Shown here one piece after another: positions 12,341 through 22,146 of a DNA stretch of 64,000 nt. Position numbers and translations under genes: made by a program. The notes beneath the pieces were generated by a model, which worked only from the letters and a program-made list of their open reading frames with translations, searched no databases and was not told where the DNA came from. The stretch is from Gliomastix tumulicola (taxonomy: Eukaryota > Ascomycota > Sordariomycetes > Hypocreales > Bionectriaceae). Numbering within the stretch: position 1 is the first letter of the stretch; the number at the start of each line of letters is the position of its first letter. The DNA is taken from the NCBI GenBank assembly GCA_001599755.1, contig BCHX01000005.1, positions 380,800 through 444,799 of the forward strand. Reading direction: 5' to 3'.

Positions 12341-12740
12341 TTTGACGGTCAAGGCAGCTTGACAGACAGCGGCGACGTCTGGATGCGCTGAAATGGGAAG
12401 CCGGCACCACGAACCACCACGGAGAGTCTTTATCCCACCAGCAGTAGCATGCGTACTTACTTCTAGTAGGTAGATATGCCGTCTGACTTACACCTTTTGG
12501 TGTGCCCAAGATAAGGTTCACTCCCACGCTTGGCACGCTTCTTGACAGTCAAGGTCTGGATGCGACAAAATGGGAAGCCAGCACCGTAAATCAGCATGGA
12601 GAGTCTTTTTGGCGCACTATGGAATGCTCTTCTTGATCATGTACAACATCCCACCACGCCGACCTACCAGCAGCGTGCGTATGCCCGTATGCCCGTCTGA
12701 GCTGCGCCTTTGGAGTGCCGAAGATAAGGTTTCACCTCCC
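12341..12740 (+). repeat. diverged tandem duplication (two copies, about 190-200 bp)
   Basis: Copy 1 (about 12341-12526) and copy 2 (about 12541-12740) share ordered blocks: GACRGTCAAGG, GTCTGGATGCG, AAATGGGAAGCC, GCACC, GGAGAGTCTTT, CAGCAG, CGTCTGA and AAGATAAGGTT, separated by indels. Neither copy has coding character. A third weaker half-unit may precede copy 1. Confidence 0.7.
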
Positions 12741-12803
12741 GCACCTCGCCAAGCCTCAATCTTTCCATGCGCCGTCGACACAACAATGACATGCTCGCCG
12801 ACC

Positions 12804-12848
12804 TGGCAGTTGATGGCAGTTGATGGCAGTTGATGGCAGTCGATGGGC
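12804..12848 (+). repeat. short tandem repeat, TTGATGGCAG unit
   Basis: Four near-identical 10-bp units (TTGATGGCAG, the last changed to TCGATGGGCG). Confidence 0.8.
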
Positions 12849-14541
12849 GGTGTTGTTGACCTCGTTGATGTCCTGGGCCCATTTTGCCTGCCAGCTGATG
12901 CGGGGAGAGCCGCCGCCGTCTTGGCAAAGGCGCCCAACCAATGGCCGGACGTTGACGTTGCGCGACAGGAAAGCAGCCATTGTGTGTGTCGCAGCGGGCC
13001 GATTGATGCCGTGGTGGTATCGTCGCGTAGCTCTGATGCTGAAGAGTTGAGTGAACTGTTTTTTGTCGCATCCAAGCACAGCGCCGTGGCAGGCCGGCGG
13101 GTTCGCGTCGAGGCTTTATCACGCAATGAGCCCCCGACGACCGGAGGTCCACTGAAACGTGTCCGTTGCCGGCGCTCGCGCAGATATCGCCAGCCCGTCC
13201 CATTGCAGACGCTCTCCCGCGCGAATATCGCCTCAGTCACCCTCCGTATCGTCCCTCCAAGACGATCGGCTCGCCCTCGTCTCCCTCGAGACGTCCCGCC
13301 GCTCCGTCGCCGTCACCGACCCCCCGACGTCTCGGCCCCATATCCGAACCGCGCGAACGGAATCAACGCACCATCCCCAAGATCGCGATCGCTCCAGCAG
13401 AGCCCGGCCAGCGCCAACCCAAACCCACGATCCGCTTATACCCACAGAGCCCGCGACGCTTCGCTAGTTTGCTCCCCTCGGGTCTCGAGAGAGAAAATTA
13501 ACCCCCCCCCCCGGGAAGGCCGACCCCGCCAGCGGCTCTTATTTAATTCCCAGTTTCTCCTCCCTCGCGAGCCAGCTAATGCGGAGTCCCTGAAGGATCC
13601 GAGCGCTGGTCCTCTGGGCAGGTCACGCAGTCGTCCCGTCAAGATCCACAGTCGACGACCTGCGGGACCCCGAGCCAGACGTCGAGGGACGTTGACGACG
13701 AAGGGGACGAAGCGTATAGGGTGCTCGGACGGACGGACGGACCGGTCGGGGGGAGGGGGAGGGGGGAGGGCACGTCGGATGCTGTGCCTGCATCGCGGGG
13801 GCCCGCGCGCGCGGCCTCCAGACACTGCCGGAGGGGGGGGCGTGTGCGCGGTAACATTGGTGTGTTTGCTAAATCGCCCCTGTGCCGTCCGGTGTCGTTG
13901 ACGGACCCGTCATACCCAAGGTAGGGCTGAGCCGCGGCTGTCTCTGTGTAACGCGGTGGGAGACGGGAGGTGTGCGGGTGTGGTGCGCAGCGGCGCAGAG
14001 CGCAGCGCTAGCCTTGGCGCGACAGGGGTCTGAGTGAGCAATTGCACCGTAGCATTATTGCAGAAGCCGGAGCTTCAATTATTTCGTAGGTTTTCGTAGG
14101 TTTTAATGGTAGTAGAAGTGGTGGATGGCGCGTGAATGCGATTGCAGAAGATGATGTAGAGGGGAAGAATTGTCGTGGATTGTGCGGTGGATGAGGTGAG
14201 GTTTAGGTCCGCTGAAAGGCCGCGTTCTGGTTGGCTGAAGCTCACCTCAGCCTCGCATTTTTTGATTACCTATCAAATAACATTTCTTCTTCCCAAATAT
14301 CGAATTTTTTCCTGCGACGTCTTGTGCTGAAATTTGTTTTCGGTACGTTGCCTTCGCAGCAGTGCAGCTCTAAAGGTCAATTGACACTAGCTCGGCCATT
14401 TTATCCTAGCATAGGCCTGTGCAGCAACTATCGCGGCCGACGTGTTGAATTGCTTCATGCACGCGCCTCGCCGATAACGGAGGTTCCAATCGACGTCATA
14501 CAATAGCCAATCAGCACCAAGAGCGAACGTAAGCAGTCCGC

Positions 14542-14841
14542 TCAGCCAATGGCATTGCTTTCCCAGGGACTCGCGCGTCTGCCAAGGCGAGGCTGCTGCG
14601 AGGCTACATACCCTTGAGCGATCAGATGACGAACTTCCATGGCCATTGTGACTGCCATCGGGGTGTTTCTTGTGTAAAGCTGACGAGGGCAGCCAGTTGA
14701 GTCAGTCCATTCATTGATTTGATGTTCTTTTCGATATACCTCGCTATATACCTGGCGTTGTGTGCAGAAACTCAGCATGTCGCCTTTTCTCAGCATCTTT
14801 CGGTGGTCAATTGGACGCGGCGGATGACCTCTACCACCCAT
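14542..14841 (-). CDS. possible small hypothetical protein (99 aa)
   Basis: An uninterrupted frame from an ATG at 14841 with fairly balanced composition, unlike the arginine/proline-rich shadow frames around it. It contains GTATAT and GTATGT strings that could be splice donors, so it may be one exon of something larger. No family is recognised. It lies head-to-head with another small ORF 65 bp away. Weak call. Confidence 0.25.
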   Translation of the reverse strand: MGGRGHPPRPIDHRKMLRKGDMLSFCTQRQVYSEVYRKEHQINEWTDSTGCPRQLYTRNTPMAVTMAMEVRHLIAQGYVASQQPRLGRRASPWESNAIG

Positions 14842-14906
14842 TAAGGTGAAATTGATTTGGAAATCACTTTCCCTTGCTCTCTGATTGCCTTCTGACGCGT
14901 GCCATC

Positions 14907-15173
14907 ATGTACATGAAGCTCCCCGCGCCTCAGGAAGAATTCGTCTTTCGCCAGCCAGAGCAGCACGAAGAGGGCGCGGCCAGGAGCAACTGGGCTTTCA
15001 GTTACCCTATAACACACGACTTCAAATCAGTCCCAGAAGATTGGAATCATACGGACTCGTTGCGTCGAGTTTCCGCGCCCTCAACGTCGAGTGAGCGCTT
15101 CCTGGATGGCTGCCGTATGAAGACCATTGAAGCCTGTAAGAGGGACTCGTTTGACATGAAGATTAGGACATGA
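14907..15173 (+). CDS. possible small hypothetical protein (88 aa)
   Basis: Frame from the ATG at 14907 (MYMKLPAPQEE); an in-frame ATG lies 11 codons upstream at 14874. The composition is protein-like, with a Trp, a Tyr and several Phe plus charged residues and no simple repeats, but there is no recognised motif. It may be a relic exon. It stands next to an A/T-rich stretch (15300-15360). Confidence 0.25.
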   Translation: MYMKLPAPQEEFVFRQPEQHEEGAARSNWAFSYPITHDFKSVPEDWNHTDSLRRVSAPSTSSERFLDGCRMKTIEACKRDSFDMKIRT

Positions 15174-16418
15174 ATTGATGATACCGCCGCTTGAAGTTCA
15201 GTAGATTTCACCGTCTGAGGGCCCGATATGGCCTCATGCCGCCACGATGAGCGCGCACACCATCGACACGCAAAACCAGCACCAAGAGGCTCTTATTGCA
15301 TTTCCAATTGATAAATCAAACTCAATGCACTATAATTAACTCTAAAATACACTTAAACTATCAAAGGCACGTCAAGTCAAGGAGCGACACTTGAATAATG
15401 GCATACAACACACTCAACATCACCAGTCATCACCAACACCAACACCAACACCAACACCTCCGTCTGTCAATTGCTTTCGACCTTAGTCAAATTCGACTCG
15501 TCAAAGCCCCCCCCAGACCAAACGAGAGTGCCGAGAGATGGCCAGAAAATTTCCAAAAAGCTGGGGATCTCGTAGACCCTCAAAATCCAGAGTAAGGCAA
15601 AACCCGCTGCGCAAAACTGCCGGGCAAAACCGCTGGGCGACCCCCCCCGCGCGAGCCATCCAGCCCCCAAAGACATGCAAGCAAGGTCACATTGGCTCAA
15701 CAAAATTGCTGTCCCGTCATTACCCTATCAGTGGCCCCTCCGGGATGGATGGGGGTGGCCAATTTGGTGAAATTGTTTCGTAAGTATGACAACGCAACAG
15801 CAGCGCGTGGGATATGGGATCGGCACGCTGCTGCACGGCCAACTCATCCTCAATGTCTTTCATCCACCTTGCAGGCCTAGGACATGGATGTGCGGGCCTC
15901 TGGAGGGCATGTACCTCGAGCAAAAGACAGATGTACCTTTTAAAAATAGCAATGTACCTCGAGTCTTGCGCCGATGTACCTTCTACCCGCGCTCCTGGTT
16001 GGCTGGAGGGCGAGTCCGAAGGCTTTCGGGCCCGAGCTACTAGTCCAACCTGCATGCTGAGTGGCGTCGTCCAATTCGCAACTCCAAGACGAGGGATCCC
16101 TGTACAGCTGAGTCTTTCTTGTTCTGCGCTTGCTTCTGCTCGTACACACCCCTACCACACTCCCCCCTTATGCTGGGCATTCTCACACAACGCGCCCGAG
16201 TTATGCTGCCACACCCCATACTAACCGTAGTTATAGGCACTCGAACAAGAAACGTTGTACGTCTTCGACAGGGGGCCTCCCCAGTCCGATCCAGACTAAT
16301 TCTGCACGGGGTCGGGGATCGAGAATCCTCCCCAATCTTCGATGAGAGAATGGAAAGGACTCGTGACCCCCCGGAAAATCGGAGGCTGCGAGTTGAGCCT
16401 ACCGGGACGCCCCCCCCC

Positions 16419-16457
16419 TTTTCACCACCCCTTTTCACCACCCCTTTTCACCACCCC
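16419..16457 (+). repeat. three perfect 13-bp units, TTTTCACCACCCC
   Basis: Three identical head-to-tail copies of TTTTCACCACCCC preceded by an eight-C run. Confidence 0.95.
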
Positions 16458-18520
16458 TCCTCGCCTTTCTCCGTCGCATACATGCCGGGCGTTCAATTCA
16501 ACTGAGACATGAGCTCGACCGGTGAGACTAGCCTGAGGGATATTCTGGCAAGCCAGATGACATTCCCCCGAGAGGTGCGTCTGTAGCTCGAGTGTGCTAA
16601 TGCACGATGATTCACATTGCGCGTCACGATGTCGTGTTCAGACTGCAGAGTAGGATGAAGGCAACCAAGCCACCACCACACCATCACGCAGGTCTTGCCA
16701 ATCCATTCCTGTCTCAGCCAGGAAAAGAAAAAAAACCTGCTCGGAGGGCAAGCCACACGGACTCACCGCTTCTTTCCTGTATCTAGCCAGTCTCGGCAGA
16801 TATTCACATGTGGGAAATTGCAAGGTGGCCGGCGATATCACGAGGATCAAAGCGAACCAGGCGGACCAGAAGCCTTACCCAGCTCACCGGTTCCTTCTAG
16901 GCCCTTTGGAGAGAGACCTGAGCTAGGGTGCAATTCCGCAAGAGCCACTGTAAGACGAAATGATCAGCCGGGAGACAAGGCACCAGGGACTCTGACGATC
17001 ACTCCAGTGGTCTTTGAGCCAGCGCACTCCCTTCAGCGCACTCCCTTCTGAGCGCTTCCCATTCCAGGCTTGGTCTGGGACGGAAGGGCCTAGGCAGGTC
17101 TTCCCCGAGGCCTGCATCAGCCTCAACGCGCTATTGGCAGTCCAAGCGTCAGTAAAATCATCCTCCCCCATCAATGCAACAGCAGGCCGGAATGCTCATT
17201 GGACAGGGTCGGGGAATGATGCCCCCCGCGCGCGCGCGCCTTGGTAAGCGGCCGACTCTGGCCGCCCCCTTCTGTTGGCCTTAGCGCTCCCGGCGAAATG
17301 CGACTTGTCGGACGGCACAGACTGGCGCTAGGAAGGGCGTGAAGGGGGTGTGACAGCGAAGCACTCGAATCTCGCACGGGCCAGACGAGTTCCGGACCTT
17401 GTCATGTGGACAGTTCTGGGGGGCGCTTTTGCTGGCCTCTGCTAGCTAGCCCCCACACTATGTCTTGGATGGCAACCATCACCGTTCATTCTCGCGCCAA
17501 AGGTCGATGTACCTCCCGGATTGCTTGCACTGTGCTCTGCTTTGATGACCAACCGTGATTCACAAAGTCCCAATGTCCCAATTGGGGATTGGAATTCCGG
17601 CCGGCCTGGCCATAACGGCATCAGGGATCGAGCAGGGATCGAGGACATATCGACTGCGGCTGAGGGGGTCTGGGCTTCCCAACCCCCCAACCCATTGAGC
17701 CCAACCCATTGAGCCATTGAGCCCAACCCCGCCCTCCCTCGCGTCCTCATCACATCCGGTTTCCAAAAGATCCTTTCGTTACGGTGGCCGGCCTCTTTCC
17801 TGTTCGGGAGGAAGTCATCTGAACGTCATATGTCTGGACGGGGCGCCAATTCCAATGCAACGCGAGGGAGGGGGTTGGATGATTGATCACATGGACAACG
17901 CATCGCACGCAATTGAATTTGCTCCTCCCCCCCTCCCCCTCCCTTTCTCGAGGACGGGCACGACGGGCTCTCTCTCCACCAGAGCAGAAAAATGCCCGTC
18001 CCCCCAGGGGGAAATGCTGACTCCATTTGGCTGGCCTCCGTTTTCTTTCGCACTTGGGTCGGCAATAGCCTAGCCCAGCTAGTAGAGCTTCTTCCTGTTG
18101 TCTCTTTTCTCTTTCGTTTAAAAGCAGCGCTTGGCTCGTTCAGGTGCTGGTCATTAAACCAGGTCCCCCCCCTCGACTCCAGTTGTCTTTGCCCGACCGT
18201 CTCGGAGGTTGTGAAAGCCCGAAGGGTGGGAGCGCGCGCGAGGCCAGGATGGGTGGGATTGGGTGTGACACACCCCCATGCATGTACGTACGACGTTCTT
18301 TGATAACAGAGCTGTGATAAGATAAATTCCCAATCCTCGTCTTCCCATTCGCCCACACGGTGCCCGTCGTCCTGCAGCCGGTCAGAGAGTGAGAGGGGCC
18401 CAGTGCAACATAACCCGCCGTCGTTGGATGTGTGTCGCTTCTGCCCAATCGATGTGCGTCGTGTCTCGGCGGCGGGCGCCCATCAGGCCATTCTCTGTCT
18501 CTGTGGCGAAACAATATTGA

Positions 18521-18541
18521 TGTGTGTGTGTGTGTGTGTGT
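18521..18541 (+). repeat. TG dinucleotide microsatellite
   Basis: About ten uninterrupted TG units in the promoter-side flank of the flavoprotein gene. Confidence 0.95.
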
Positions 18542-18886
18542 CTGGATGTTTTAGCCGTGTTGATTGCCGGCAGAGGCGGGCGCAAGAAAAATGCTGAGTT
18601 GGCACAGAGGAAGGAGCCAGGCAGTCGCCAGATTCGGGCATGGAACGTGCGGCCTGCCTTGGGAAATTGCAACGCCGGGCCTTGGGCGCCATAGCGCCGT
18701 GCCGCCTGCTGTAGCATTCACTGTGGGAGAGGATGATCCCAGAGGTCGGCCCAGGGGTGATGCGTAGAAAGAGAGAGAGAGAGAGTGTGTGTGTGAGTGT
18801 GTCTGTGTGTGTTGGCTGGTCTCTCTCGTCTCCTTGGCTGCTGTTTCTGTCGACGCGGCAACGGAATGAAATAATATTATCGAGGA

Positions 18887-18893
18887 TATAAAG
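18887..18893 (+). promoter_or_regulatory. candidate TATA box
   Basis: TATAAAG in an otherwise GC-rich context, about 540 bp upstream of the flavoprotein ATG. It would imply a long 5' leader containing the Pro/Ala/Ser-type repeat. Position only; no transcript evidence. Confidence 0.3.
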
Positions 18894-19053
18894 AGCAGCG
18901 ACCGTGCCGTGACCTTTGCCCCGGATGTGCCTCTTCATTCTCCTCATCATCATATCCTTCTTTGCCTTCCTCTTGCACTGTGCCGTATTCTTCTGCTGCA
19001 CGCACTTTCTCGTACTCATTGCCCACGCCATTGAGCCACCCCCGCGGTAACTG

Positions 19054-19425
19054 TCAAGCGTCCGCCCAGCAGCCCCAGCAGCACCATCAGCACCATCGTC
19101 AGTAGCACCATCAGCGGCACCATCAGCAACGCCACCAGCAACACCGCCAGCGCCAGCTTCACAAGAATCAGCGTCACCAGTTTCACCAGCTTCCCCAGTA
19201 CCAGCTTCACAAGCATCAGCTTCACAAGCACCAGCTTCACAAGCATCAGCTTCATCAGCGCCAGCTTCACTAGCACCTGCTCCACTAGCACCTGCTTCAC
19301 CAGCACCTGCTTCACCAGCAACACCACCACCAGCAATCCCACCAGCAATCCCACAAGCAATCCCACCAGCAACACCGCCAGCAATCCCACTTCCACCATC
19401 ACCACCATCACCGTACCCCATCATC
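19054..19425 (+). repeat. imperfect CCAGCTTCACAAGCA-type repeat, open in frame with the downstream gene
   Basis: About 370 bp of degenerate 12-15 bp units (CCAGCTTCACAAGCATCAG, CACCTGCTTCACCAG, CAATCCCACCAG). The frame of the flavoprotein ATG is open back to a TAA at about 19049 but has no ATG of its own. It would read as Pro/Ala/Ser-rich residues. I treat it as 5' leader. Confidence 0.6.
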
Positions 19426-21258
19426 ATGGCCGCTGTCATCAACACCCCGGGCTCCCTCGTCCGTATTGACCACCCAGACGCCGACGACCCCGCCTTCTGG
19501 GTCAACTGGGATTTCGGCAACTGGACCACGGACAGGAACCCGTACACGGCGTTCCCGGATGAGCCCAGGTACTTCCAGGCCCGGAATGCCGCCATCCGAG
19601 CCTATGAGCGCCAGTACTTCCTCACGGGGCCCATCCCGCGACCGCCCAGCCCGCTGTCCAAGGGCGTGGTCATTGTCGGCGCGGGCGCGTTCGGACTCAC
19701 CGCGGCCCTGCACATGATGCGCCGCGGCATCCGCCCTGTGCAGGTCGTCGAGGCCACTCCGTTGATCGGCAACCTGCCGTACAACCGCGTCAACAACTAC
19801 CAGATGCACACGCCTGTGGCGTACGACTATGCGCCCTCAGGCGAGGGCGCCGCGCACTACCGGGGTCTTTTCAATGTGAGTTCTGCCAACAACGAGCACT
19901 CTCTTTCCCAATTGACCCCGTCCCGTCAACTGAATTAATTACCCGCTGACAACCACTTAATTACTACCTAGGAGTCAATGGCCAACTTCGTCCACGACCT
20001 GGTGCTCAAGAGCTACTTCCGCACGATAGGGTACGCGCACGTCGTGCCCCCGACATCCTCTGAGGAGGCGCGCGAGGCCGTGGCACAGGCCAGGGACGAG
20101 GTCAGGTCGGCGGCCGCGCCGGGCATGGTGCAGGATCTCATCGACATCCGCGGCACGAGCGCCCTGCGCTCCGAGACGGACGTGGTCTCGCTGCGCGGCG
20201 GCCTCCCACTGACGGGCTACGTCAACCGCCACGGCGCCGTGCTCGAGACGTCCGACGCCATGTACGGGCTCTACGTCGAGGCGGTGAAGCTCGGCGTGCA
20301 CTTCACGTTCAACGAGCGCATCGACGCGCTGTGGTGGGACGAGCACGGCCGCTGCACCGGGGTGGTCTCGGCGCACAACCGCGTCTACACGGCCGACGCC
20401 GTCATCGTGTCCGCCGGCGCGTCCGTCCCGGGCATCGTCCCCGCCGCCGCAGGTCAGCTCACCCCCGTCGCCTACGTGATTGCGCATGTCCTGCTGACTC
20501 TTGAGGAGATGTGGTGGCTGAAGGGGATCCCCGTGCTGCACGTGCCGGACCTGGGGTACCTGTGCTCGCCTGACAAGGGCCAGTGTCGGCTGCAGGTGTG
20601 CGCGACCAGCTGGGAGTGGGAGTACGCCGGCGCGGACGGCAGGCTGACCGTCATGGACAGGAAGGACTACCTGCCGGAGCGCGCGGAGGTGCAGATGCGT
20701 AAGTTGCTGGCCGCGACGCTGCCGTGGCTGGAGCATAGGAAGCTGGAGTTTCCGCGGATGGTCTGGACCACGCGGACCACGGACGGGCACTTCCTGATGG
20801 ACAAGGTACCGGGGACGGAGAACGTGTATGTAGCAGCTGGCGACACGGACAAGTCGATTGGGCTTCTGCCGCTGCTGGGGCGCGAGGTGACGGACATGGT
20901 GCTGCGGGGAGAGCAGAAACGGCCTCTGTGGCGGTGGAAGGGCCAGGAGCGTGCGCGGCCCCCGCTGCCCAAGGACGCCTTTGATTATGACGCGTATTTC
21001 GGCGGTGTTGGCACGCTTCGCGAGCGCGAACGCAGGGCCAACGCAAGGCGCGGGGTCAGGCAATCCAAGAGATCGAAGCGGACTCATGAGCAGAGGACTG
21101 AGGATTCCCTGATGATCGAGCCACACCAGCTGCGAGGCACTGACCTCCATCCTAGCAAGCGCAGGCAGTATCCGACGACGACGATGCCACCGCAGTTTCT
21201 GTGGCGGCAGCAAAGGTCAACAACGGCCAAGTCGGCGAGCAAGCTGAGCTGCGCGTAA
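19426..21258 (+). CDS. FAD-dependent oxidoreductase, DAO / sarcosine-oxidase-like (578 aa)
   Basis: Exons 19426..19875 and 19972..21258. The 96-bp intron has a GTGAGT donor, GCTGAC branch and CTAG acceptor, phase 0. A GAGAFG dinucleotide-binding motif (about residue 81) is followed by the helix and acidic residue expected of a Rossmann FAD fold. The body follows the DAO family that includes fructosyl-amino-acid, pipecolate and sarcosine oxidases, which oxidise secondary amines. Two usual features are missing: the covalent-flavin Cys of the RxCWY segment is Val (RMVWTTRTTD), and the late GHGFK-type loop reads GDTDKSIG. The last 90 or so residues are a basic, Arg/Lys-rich tail not usual for the family. 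SKL occurs six residues from the end, not at it, so it is not a standard PTS1. Substrate is unknown; the enzyme may bind FAD non-covalently or be inactive. Confidence 0.85.
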
Positions 21259-21642
21259 CGTCGAGGCCCTTTGAGGCCGAGGGATAGAGAAGTGTTTTGT
21301 GATTGTAACAGTTTCTGCAATTTTTTTTGGGTAGTTAAGTACTTCTTTGCGACCGTGAACACTACGAGCACAGGGCAAAAATACACACGCTACTCGTCCA
21401 TCTTAGTAGACAGCCTGGTGCCAATGAGATCGTGACCTTCTTTTACTGATTGAGTGCGAGAGTGCGAGAAGCTGACAGCTTGGGCTGGTTCATGGGCTGG
21501 AGGGGGCCATCACGATAGCAATTTACGAGCTTCATTCACCATGAGACAGAAATGTTTAAGAATAATATTGTAATGCATTGACGGTATTGAAATGTGACTC
21601 CCAGCGTGAGACCATGAGCATATGAGTGAGTGCATGGCGGGA
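21259..21642. other. intergenic, convergent 3' ends
   Basis: 3' flanks of the flavoprotein and of the next minus-strand gene. A T-rich tract (21310-21320) lies near the expected polyadenylation side. Nothing else seen. Confidence 0.5.
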
Positions 21643-22146
21643 TCAGGTTGACGAGGCCGACTGTCCTTCCGCGCCTGTCTGAGCTGGCGTGTCGACTGCA
21701 GGCTTGTATAGCTTTCCCTCACGCGGGAAGGACTCGACGATGGTGGTGCCTTCCTCCCCGGTCTCGATGGACTTCCACTTCTCGGTGAGGCGGACGCGGC
21801 CGTCGGGCAGGATCTCAGGGGTGACCTCGGAGAAGCCTCCGCCCATCACGCCGCCTGGGGGTTTGTGCCACCAGGTGATGGAAAAGCTGCCGTCCTCCGG
21901 GTAGTGGGCACCTATGGTGGAGCCCCTCTCGATGCCACCGCCGGCGTACTCGGCAAAGATCGCGAAGTAAGTGAGGTGGTAATGATATATGGTGTCGCGG
22001 GTGATGATGCCCTCACCGGCGGTACTGGAGACGCCGTAGAAGTCCATGTTGTCGTAGTCGATGGCCGCGGTGACAGGGTTGGCGGGCCTCCTCGTACGGC
22101 TTGAAGGCGCCCGGTTGGAGTAGGTTTGGTTGCTGGCGTCTGACAT
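21643..22146 (-). CDS. small conserved-looking hypothetical protein (167 aa)
   Basis: Single exon starting at the ATG at 22146 (MSDASNQTY). The frame is open further upstream, but that part is a poly-Ser stretch encoded by a GAAGAT/TCATCT microsatellite and is taken as leader. After a short disordered N-terminus, residues about 30-150 look like a small beta-rich domain: alternating hydrophobic strands with several Gly and Trp residues (SITWWHKPPGG, VRLTEKWKSIETGEEGTTIVESF). The pattern resembles small lipocalin- or NTF2-sized folds, but I cannot name one. No signal peptide or membrane segment. Role unknown. Confidence 0.65.
   Translation of the reverse strand: MSDASNQTYSNRAPSSRTRRPANPVTAAIDYDNMDFYGVSSTAGEGIITRDTIYHYHLTYFAIFAEYAGGGIERGSTIGAHYPEDGSFSITWWHKPPGGVMGGGFSEVTPEILPDGRVRLTEKWKSIETGEEGTTIVESFPREGKLYKPAVDTPAQTGAEGQSASST

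Larger units (their letters stand above)
9164..14541. other. gene-poor interval, left part
   Basis: I find no ORF with convincing protein character, no splice-joined gene and no tRNA-like B box. Open frames on both strands are short, arginine/proline-biased and overlap one another. The stretch holds C- and G-homopolymer runs (for example a C run at 13501-13512), CCTTC microsatellite at about 10854-10875, and the diverged duplication listed separately. Part of it must be the promoter of the Q-rich gene. Confidence 0.45.
15174..18886. other. gene-poor interval, right part
   Basis: No supported gene. Contents: an A/T-rich patch at about 15295-15365, CAACAC repeats at about 15432-15457, the 13-bp tandem at 16419, repeated CATTGAGCCCAACC words at about 17693-17730, a TG microsatellite at 18521, and GA/GT repeats at about 18770-18812. 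ORFs here overlap on both strands and lack protein character. Confidence 0.45.

Noticed and set aside
11549..12352. Overlapping ORFs on both strands (267 aa minus, 162 aa plus)
   Set aside because: Neither has a recognisable motif or balanced composition; both cross pyrimidine/purine tracts and end in the duplicated non-coding segment.
13159..13501. Arg/Pro/Ser-rich plus-strand frames
   Set aside because: Several frames are open at once, a sign of high GC rather than coding; no splice-joined continuation was found.
18483..19595. 370-aa minus-strand frame with Gly/Ala repeats
   Set aside because: Antisense of the leader repeat and of the first flavoprotein exon.
19975..21213. 412-aa minus-strand frame
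   Set aside because: Antisense of flavoprotein exon 2, which has a clear FAD-family sequence on the plus strand.
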